DNA from: Avena insularis
Taxonomy: Eukaryota > Streptophyta > Magnoliopsida > Poales > Poaceae
DNA: 64,000 bases
Assembly (NCBI GenBank): GCA_023614405.1
Contig: CM042684.1
Location: 204,854,941-204,918,940 of the forward strand
Direction: 5' to 3'
Made by a program: the position numbers and the translations under genes. A model generated the notes under the pieces. That model was not told the DNA's origin. It did no database searches and saw only the letters and a program-made list of their open reading frames with translations. Below, piece after piece: positions 57,087 through 64,000 of the stretch; the stretch's first letter is position 1, and each line of letters begins with the position of its first letter.

Positions 57087-59017
57087 GTGTGTTGCATGAT
57101 GGATAGGCACGGTGAGACGTGCCAACCACCTCCCCAAGAAGAAGATCAAGGTTCGTACATGACGCGTGCAAGTCACTTCATCGTCTGCCAAGAGTTACGT
57201 GAATGTTGCCAAGCACTTGAGACGCGACAAGATGAACAATTTGGCGAGACTCAAGCCGAGTTCAAGAACATCGACAACCGCTTCGATGGCCTAGAAAGGC
57301 AAATGCAAGCAATGCATCACAACTTTGGCCACCAAAATGAGTCTCTTCAACGCTCCATCGCCGAAACAAATGACAACCTTCGACGCCTCATCGACGGGAT
57401 GGCACGACCGCATTCACATGCATCGTCAAGTTCACCAAAGCTCTTCAAGTTCAACCACCAAAGCTCTTCATGTTCTTCGCGTCGTCATGCACCTCCGAAA
57501 CAAGATCTACCTCCAAGTGCTCTAAGACGCAATGGTGCCCCCGTGGTTGGAGATGGAACCTCTTCAAACTATGTACCTTCCCCATGGCACGCTGCAACAT
57601 CAAGCTATGATGGCGACCTCTCTTCAAGGCCACGAGCAAGGCAAGAAGCACACCATCATCACGCAAGGGCACTAGTGATCCAACAAGAGCAACAACAAGA
57701 GGAACCGCAAGCTTGACCACAAGTGAAACCGCCAGTCTACCACCATCAACCGCGACACATACTTGACACAACGAGTGATGACTCCAATTTGGAGAATCAA
57801 GCTCGTCATCGACGTGAAGCTCTCCAAGATCCTCCTCCTCGTCATCACCATCATGAACGTCAACAACGACACCATGGTCATCACGAGGCGCCACCACCAC
57901 ATCAACAAAACTTGGAGCGTCAAGTGATACAAGTTGAGCGACGCCCACCACGTGAAGAGGATCATGACCATGTTCTTCGCCGTGCGGCCCATGTGCCTAA
58001 CCAACATCACCAACTGAGGAACGAGCCTCCTCTTCGTCATCAACCACGTCAAGAGGCTCCACACCCTCGCCATCATGAGGCCCAAGCGCCTCAACCACGT
58101 CAACTACTACACTAAGAGCAAGAGAAAGCTCCTCCTCAACAATACCAAGAGCAATCTCCACAACAAGGACGCGAGAACCAAGTTCCACCTTCCCAACTAC
58201 AAGATCATCAACAAGTTCACCAAGCTCGTCGCAATGACCGCAACGATGAAGAAACTTTTGGCAAGCTCAAGTTCACAATGCCCAAGTTCACTTGATCCAA
58301 TGACCCCGAAGAATACCTCTCGTGGGCACTCAAAGTCGACAAGATCTTCCGCATGCACAACTATAGCAACGAGAATATGGTCGCCATGGCTTCGCTTGAG
58401 TTTGATGATTACGCCAACCTTTGGTGGGAACAAGTTCAAGTTGCTTGTGATGCAAGACAAGAACCGCCAATCACAACTTGGCATGACATGAAGGCTCACA
58501 TGAGATCCCAGTTCGTCCCTGCGCACTACACGCGTGACCTCTTCAACAACCTTCAAGCGCTCTATCAAGGGACAAAGACCGTGGAAGAGTACTTCAAGGA
58601 AATGGAACTAAACTTGATTCACGCCAACATTGATGAGCGCATGGAGCAAACAATGGCACGTTTCCTTATTGGCTTGAATCAGCCAATCAAGCGCATCGTC
58701 GAGTTCCAAACATACAACACCATGGTTGATCTTGTGCACATAGCAACAAAGGCTGAACGTCTAGTGCAAGAGGATACCAAGAACAACAAGCCCAAGACGT
58801 ACTTCACATACAAGCAAGATTCAGCCGCTACACCAACAACTTTCAATGGAAGCTCATCAAGTACCTCCAAGCCTTCCTTCAAGCCCACACTTCCTCAAGG
58901 AAAACTGCCCCCAAGTGGCAAGCAAGCAAATAGTGATACACCTTTCAATGGTGAATGCTACAAGTGTGGAGGTAAAGGACACAAGTCGGCCTAATGTGGA
59001 AACAAGAAAGTCTTGTT
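57087..59017 (+). pseudogene. E10 gag, one frame with four stops
   Basis: One frame runs from ATG 57087 to the T1 insertion without any frameshift. It carries the coiled-coil-like N-terminus, the His/Gln/Pro linker, the capsid core (FDDYANLWWEQVQV, FVPAHYTRDLFNNL) and the start of the zinc knuckle (CYKCGGKGHKSA). In-frame stops lie at 57714, 58113, about 58291 and 58994. The last stop replaces Lys inside the knuckle. T1 begins about 22 bases further on. Gag would coat the element's RNA. Confidence 0.88.
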
Positions 59018-59046
59018 CACTACTAGGAAACAGCCTATAGATAGAC

Positions 59047-59520
59047 ATCAGTGGCGCACTGGAAAGCATAGGCCAATCTGTGCGCCACAGGAAGACATCA
59101 GTGGCGCAATGGAAAGCATGCGCCACAGAAGTTTGGAAGTTCTGTGGCGCATTTTCTAGAGCATGCGCCACAGAAGATTGGTGGGACCCGCTGGTGGGGG
59201 GGTGATCCAAGTTCTGTGGCGCATTCTGTAATATGCGCCACAGAAGAGGAAACTTCTGTGGTGCATATTTCCTCATGCTCCACAGAACATGGAGGAGGGC
59301 CCCACCACGGAGTCTAATTCACCCAAGTTCTGTAGCGCATGTTGACATATGCGACACAGAAGTGTTTCTGTGGCGCATATGTCAACGTGCGCCACAGAAC
59401 TTGGGGGTGGGCCCCACAGAAGGAATCTTATTCACCCACTTCTGTGGCGCACATGGTAGAAATGCGCCACAGAAGTTTCAGCATCTGTGGCACAATTCCT
59501 CCATATGCGCCACAGATGAG
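59047..59520 (+). repeat. T1 left subterminal hairpin repeats
   Basis: About nine inverted pairs of the 12-mer TTCTGTGGCGCA with its complement TGCGCCACAGAA, loops of roughly 8-20 bases. Clear pairs occur at 59140-59183, 59210-59244, 59362-59398 and 59438-59475. In En/Spm such repeats bind the TnpA-type protein. Confidence 0.88.
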
Positions 59521-60209
59521 GGCATCCAGATCCATATGTTAAAAAGGTGCTAGCTTTCTTATCTATCTATCTATCCCACCACCACCCATTTCACATCTCT
59601 ACCTCCTCCCAACTCATCTTCCTCCTCCCTCACACCCCATCTTGCCCATAGTTTCTCCATTTTCTTATATCTAAACCTACTTTAATCCATAGATTGGTAA
59701 GTAGAAGCTTCGCTCCAACTTCTAGATCTAAAAATTCCTTACTTTTCTCTCTCACATCTCTCTATTTGTTTACTAATTTCCTCTCCACCAACTGGCATTT
59801 TAGATCTATTTGTCCATACTCTCTCATCGTGCAGTCTCGTCTCGCTATTATTGTGTCTACTATAGCTAGGTGAGTACTTGGCCATCATGAACATGTAGGT
59901 GAAGCTTGTCGCGCGGGCGGTGTGTGTGTGCAATCCATGGCGAGACGATGCTTGTGTGTGGTGCATGAATGTTTGCAATGGGAGGAAGTTTTTTGTTTTT
60001 GCTTGTTGTTGTCGGGCCCGGCCGGTGTGGTTGCATCGACGTTTGCCGAAATGTTGATTCATTTCCATTTCGGCAAATTTTTGCACTACCCATATGTCCT
60101 AATTTTAGGAAAGGTCATGCCGAATTTTTTCCGGCTAGCATTCATGCATGTGTGTGTTCATATGGTGTGGTTCTCACCTATACTCTCTGTTTTGACCGCT
60201 CAGGCAACC
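59521..60209 (+). other. T1 leader before the transposase
   Basis: Contains (TATC)n near 59556-59575, pyrimidine-rich sequence and short ORFs without known product. It may include the first exon or intron of the transposase gene; ctcag at 60200-60204 could be an acceptor site. Confidence 0.4.
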
Positions 60210-63045
60210 ATGGTCCTCACGATGAGCGAAGGTCGAATTGCTAGGTACAAGGTTGCATGCATTAAATACCACGCATGCATCAATGATTGCGCACTTTATC
60301 GGAATGAGTATGCGGATAGAACCACTTGTCTGGTGTGTGGCTAAGAACGGTACAAGAGAGGGAACAAGAAAGTTCCTCGAAAAGTGGTATGGTACTTTCC
60401 TATCACCCCTCGTCTGCAGCGATATTTCGTAGATCCTAAGGAAGCAAAGCTCATGCAATGGCACGCGGAAAGAGAGAAACCCGAAGATGATCCAGAGAAG
60501 GGCAAGATCCTGACACACCCTTCAGAAGCTAGCCAGTGGAACGCATTAGACATCGAGTTTGAAGAGTTCGGGGGCGATGCAAGGAACGTCAGGCTGGGTA
60601 TGAGCACCGATGGACTCAATCCTTTTGGAAACCAGAGTAGCACGCATAGCACCTGGCCCGTGTTTGTATGGCCATACAACCTCCACCCATGGCTATGCAC
60701 GAAGCAAAGGTATGTACACATGAGCATTCTTATTCAGGGGCAGAAACAACCAGGTATCGATATGCATCCGTATTTCGGTCTATTGAGAGAGGAGTTAGCC
60801 AGCTTGTGGGAGACGCCGGCCCGTACGTGGGATGCCTACACTAAAGAATATTTCCATCTGAGAGCGGTGTTGCTCGCGACCGTGTAGGACAATCCTGGTT
60901 ACGCATATGTATCGGCCCAGGTGAACCACGGACACAATGCATGCGTCAAATGCATGGATGAGACACCGCATCTCCAGCTACCAAGGGATCTCGGGTCTTC
61001 GAAAACCGTGTTCCAAGGTACTCAAAAGTGGCTCCGCATGGATTACCCGTGGAGAAAACATGGTGACCTTTTCAATGGTAAGGACGAGCTCGAAAGAATG
61101 GGCCAAATCGAGGACAGGCGAAGAAATCGAGGAGCTTTTGAATAATTGGGTAAATTGCCCTGCGCCTAGAAAAAATGACCGAGGACAAAGCCGCTGCTGG
61201 GTGTATCAAAAGCAAGGTCTGTTTTCTGGGACCTGCCGTATTGGAAGGTCCTTCACACTCCCCATAGCCTCGATGTAATGCACATCACAAAGAACGTTAC
61301 CGAGAGTCTGCTTGGCACTCTACTGAACATGCCGGAGAGGACCAAGGATGGGCCAAAAGCAAGAAAGGACCTTAAATTGCTTGGCATAAAGAAAGGTCTT
61401 GATTACCCTGATAGTGATGATGATGATGATCATCATCATCATCAGGGAGGGACTCAAGGTCGCCGAAAAAGAGTTAAGAAGAATGAGGTGGTGCTTCGCG
61501 CTGCCTGCTTCACTCTGAGTCTGGAGGAGCTCGAGCAGTTTTTCAGGTGCCTCTTAGGAGTGAAAGTTCCTCACGGTTACTCGGGGAAGATAAGCAGATA
61601 TCTGGACGTGGCGAAGAAGAGGTTCAGAGGTATGAAGTCTCACGACTGTCACGTGCTGATGACGCAGATACTCCCCGTTGCGATCCGTGGGATAATGGAC
61701 GAGCATGTCCATGAGACGTTGTTTGACCTCTGTAACTTTTTCGACGTCATATCTAGGAAGTCGATCGGTGTGAAGCAGCTGGACGGGCTACAGGAAGAGA
61801 TCATGATGATACTATGCGAGCTTGAGATTTACTTCTCGCCCGCATTCTTCGACATCATGGTGCATCTGCTTGTACATGTCATGGACGACATCATCCAGCT
61901 CGGGCCGACATTCCTGCACAACATGATGCCATTTGAAAGGCTAAACGGTGTCATCAAAGGATTCGTTCGCAACAGGTCTCGTCTATATGGAAGCACAGCC
62001 AAGGGCTTTTTGATCTACGAGTGCATCTCTTTCAGCCAAAATTATCTAACCACCGAGAACGAGGATGTTGGAATACCCACAAAGAAGCACCTCGGTAGGC
62101 TCGGTGGATATGGTCACCGCGAGGGCTGCCGCTCACTACATGTCTGCATTGATGGTCGACGCACTGATTTTGAAAGGGCACACCGAGTCGCGCTACAACA
62201 CATTGAAGTGGTCGGCCCTTGGGTCGAAGAGCACAGAAGCTTAATCGAGCAGGAGTACGTCGACCAGGGCCGGCCGAGGAAGAAGGGAGACGTAACCACA
62301 GAGCACAACTCTAGCTTCATAGGTTGGTTCAAGAAAAGGCAACAGGACAATCCCCCACAGACGCCTTCTACGGAAGATCAAAAACTCATATTCTCCTTGT
62401 CGCAGGGCCCAGGGCACAACCTAAGGACCTATCAGTCATACGACATAAACGGTTACACATTCTAAACCGAGGAAAAGGACAAGAATAGTGAATATCAAAA
62501 CTCAGGAGTAACTATGTTATCCTTTGCTGATGACGAGACTACTGTGATGGAAAGATTCTACGGAAGGATCGAGGAGATATGGGAGCTCGACTACTGTGGA
62601 GAGATCGTACGGATGTTCCGTGTTAGATGGGACAAGAACGTGTAAAAAGAAGGCCGCTATTTCACCACAATGGTTATACTAGATGCCAAATCACCAAGGA
62701 ACGCCTCCGCAAAAAATGAGCCTTGGGTACTCGCTAGCCAAGTTGATCAATGCTTTTTTATTACCGACCCGTCAAAGCCCAACCGTGTTGTAGTTAGGGA
62801 GGGGCAAGAGGACCATCATCGGAATGGAAGGAGCCGCCAACGAGCAAAACTTCGACAAAAATGGCGACCCGAAGATCGAAGAGGAATTCGACAAGTACTT
62901 CGACATGCCTACTACTACTAAAGTAAGAAGGAAGACCACACTGCCTACTAAAGGTTTTCCATTCACAAGAAGAAATCTCAAAGTGCACGGGCTAAAGTAT
63001 TCAACCGCGACAAAAAAGGGCAAGAAGATTGTGAAGAGACACTAG
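60210..63045 (+). pseudogene. TNP2-type CACTA transposase (TnpD-like), N-terminally truncated and broken
   Basis: The recognisable part begins with YHACINDCALYRNEY and CLVCG, then VVWYFPITPRLQRYF, DARNVRLGMSTDGLNPFGNQ, WPVFVWPYNLHPWLC and NHGHNACVKCMDE, all typical of the Transposase_21 family. Then come DLPYWKVLHTPHSLDVMHI and the DUF4218-like domain (LPVAIRGIM, LCELEIYFSPAFFDIMVHLL, FERLNGVIKGFVRNRSR). A DUF4216-like end (WVLASQVDQCFFITDP) and a basic C-terminus follow. Stops lie at 60342, 60885, 62463 and 62643; frame changes lie near 61110, 61200 and 62815. The usual N-terminal part of roughly 250 residues is not seen. An Asp/His run at 61415-61440 is encoded by a microsatellite. Confidence 0.88.
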
Positions 63046-63174
63046 CAATTGTGTGACTTTTTGGTGTATTAATTCGTGTTGGTATTAGTTAGAGACTAAA
63101 ACATATAATGTGATAATCGTGTGGGTATACAAATTCACATTTGTGTGTGACAAGCAAACACACAAATATATATG

Positions 63175-63335
63175 TATGAATAAATATGCATATGTGTTCT
63201 TGCTTTTTTTGAATAAATATGCATATATGTATATGTTCTTGCTTTTTTTGAATAAATATGCATATGTGAATAAATATGCATATATGTATATGTTCTTACT
63301 TTTTTTTTGAATAAATATGCATATGTATGTAATTA
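63175..63335 (+). repeat. AT-rich minisatellite in T1
   Basis: Unit gaataaatatgcatat plus a variable tail (gtatatgttcttgcttttttt) is repeated about four to five times. Confidence 0.75.
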
Positions 63336-63361
63336 AAAATATTTTTAAAAAAAGAAAAAAA

Positions 63362-63440
63362 TGTGTGAGACAGCCAGGATTCGAACCTGGCTGCCCCAGG
63401 TGAGAGCAAGCGAGCAAGACCACTAGGACAAGTATCAGAT
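63362..63440 (-). other. tRNA-like sequence in T1
   Basis: The minus strand has B-box GGTTCGAATCC with a complete T-arm (CCAGG-TTCGAAT-CCTGG) and an A-box-like TGTCCTAGTGG 32 bases upstream, as in tRNA genes. The acceptor arms do not pair (the 3' strand CTGTCTC has no partner) and no good anticodon arm is seen. After the 3' side there is a T-rich run. It is likely a tRNA-derived relic or SINE head, not a working tRNA. Confidence 0.45.
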
Positions 63441-63484
63441 CTTGTCATACTATGAGAAGCCACGGTTTTTACTATGTCAAGACG

Positions 63485-63585
63485 TTCTATGGCGCATTCC
63501 TTCAGAATGCGCCATAGATGTTCCAACGTTTGTGGCGCATTCTGTGGGAATGCGCCACAGAACTTTCACACTTAGCCACAGAACA
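63485..63585 (+). repeat. T1 second group of subterminal repeats
   Basis: Hairpins ctatggcgcatt...aatgcgccatag (63487-63518) and tgtggcgcattc...gaatgcgccaca (63530-63560), plus a half repeat gccacagaac. The units match those of 59047-59520. Confidence 0.82.
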
Positions 63586-64000
63586 GTTCGGCCTCTCCCC
63601 CTAATCCCCTTTCTCTCTCTCAATCCACACTTAGTCAATCGATCCATCGCCTATATCTGTCGTTGCAACCCTAGCGCCGGAGCCGCCGTGGAGGAGAGCC
63701 CGTGGAGGAGGAGCCCGTCCGCAGCGCCATCACCACCGCGTCGGAGCCTGTGGAGGAGAGCCGCCCCCCATCGCCAGAGCCCGTGGAGGAGGAGCCTGTC
63801 CGTGGAGAGCCACCTTGCCGTACGCCGTCCACCTCGCCGTTCGCCATCCACCTCGTCACCATCCGCCGTCCACTGTCCCTAGGTAATGCTGCACTATTGC
63901 TTCTGCACCGTCCGCCGTCCACCGTCCGCCGTCCACCGTCCGCTGTCCACCGTCCCTGTGTTGATATTGTAGTATTGGGCCGACGCGATTTTCTAGATTG
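63586..64000 (+). other. GC-rich segment with CCGTCC repeats
   Basis: A pyrimidine-rich stretch and cctatatct are followed by GGAGGA/CCGCCG-rich sequence and tandem ccgtccgccgtcca units (63818-63955). A possible splice donor (CTAG|GTAATG) lies at about 63880. It may be the start of a second T1 gene, a captured host fragment or another repeat. The ORF covering it (63442-63882) begins in the subterminal repeats and is not convincing. Confidence 0.3.

Larger units (their letters stand above)
54762..59017 (+). mobile_element. E10: 5' LTR, leader and gag, inserted in E8 leader
   Basis: The LTR 54762-55782 (TGATGTAGCCC to GCCCTCAACA) is followed by TGGTATCATGAGC at 55786-55798. The leader and gag follow until CACTA element T1 cuts gag at 59018. 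The E8 leader stops at 54761, at the point matching E10 leader position near 57000. Confidence 0.9.
59018..64000 (+). mobile_element. T1: CACTA (En/Spm-type) DNA transposon, left end to window edge
   Basis: The left terminus CACTACTAGGAAACAGCC is a textbook CACTA end, preceded by possible 3-bp target GTT (59015-59017). An array of hairpin-forming subterminal repeats follows (59047-59520), then a TNP2-type transposase pseudogene (60210-63045) and a second group of subterminal repeats (63485-63585). No right terminus (TAGTAGTG) is seen before 64000. Confidence 0.88.

Noticed and set aside
59233..59553. ORF of 106 codons across the T1 left end
   Set aside because: It is translation of the subterminal hairpin repeats.
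63442..63882. Arg/Ser/Pro-rich ORF of 146 codons at the right edge
   Set aside because: It starts in the subterminal repeats and its composition comes from GGAGGA and CCGTCC repeats; no supporting signal for a start.

Overview
The window is heterochromatin-like intergenic DNA from a large-genome grass, most probably a member of Pooideae (the wheat, barley, rye, oat and ryegrass group). The evidence is Copia LTRs that begin TGTTGGAAATATGCCC as in the Angela/BARE group, Ty3/Gypsy elements primed by initiator-Met tRNA, an Athila-like tail and a TNP2-type CACTA transposon. No intact host gene is visible. Nearly every base can be assigned to a transposable element, and almost all coding regions are broken by stops or frameshifts.

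Left complex (1-31130). The oldest recognisable unit is a plus-strand Gypsy element (E4), seen as integrase at 16457-16786, integrase again at 28414-29069 and a 3' LTR at 29070-31130. Its front half lies left of the window. Its integrase gene was hit twice. Copia element C1 (9510-16456) carries solo LTR S1 (11147-11691, TSD TCCCT), and its 5' LTR is interrupted by the E0 LTR (1-709 and 9459-9509), which is itself split by complete Gypsy E1 (710-9458, TSD CACCA). The second hit is Gypsy E2 (16787-28408, TSD CTCAT), a gag-protease-only non-autonomous element that contains complete Gypsy E3 (17365-25269). Solo LTR S2 (29645-30666, TSD TATAG) sits in the TATA box of the E4 3' LTR.

Middle (31131-34595). 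This part holds degenerate Athila-like gag sequence on the minus strand, followed by GC-rich LTR-like debris.

Right complex (34596-64000). Minus-strand Gypsy E5 (from 34596) holds Copia C2 (36569-44454, TSD CAAAC) in its integrase gene. It is then cut at 44749 by a serial chain of plus-strand 5' halves: E6, E7 inserted in the E6 primer-binding site, E8 in the E7 leader, and E10 in the E8 leader. CACTA transposon T1 (from 59018) lies in the E10 gag. E9 (48367-53506, TSD GTTCT), an internally deleted Athila-like element, sits in the E8 LTR. The matching 3' halves should lie right of the window.

Most unusual signal. The E1-type Gypsy elements carry arrays of 13-base odd palindromes (6-1-6, outer CCGG or GCGG) both in U3 just upstream of the TATA box and in the untranslated leader about 280 nt after the primer-binding site. 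The palindrome sequence differs between elements (CCGGAG-T-CTCCGG, GCGGTA-C-TACCGC, CCGGAA-C-TTCCGG, CCGGAT-A-ATCCGG). In the four elements where both sites are visible, the two sites match each other. This looks like a co-varying two-site module, possibly pairing the 5' leader with the 3' U3 of genomic RNA. Other notable features are LTR-encoded C-terminal polyprotein tails with a polypurine tract that also codes acidic residues, and pol-less Copia elements with a conserved ~98-nt intron-like segment at the end of gag. All calls were made by eye; no alignment or database search was run.
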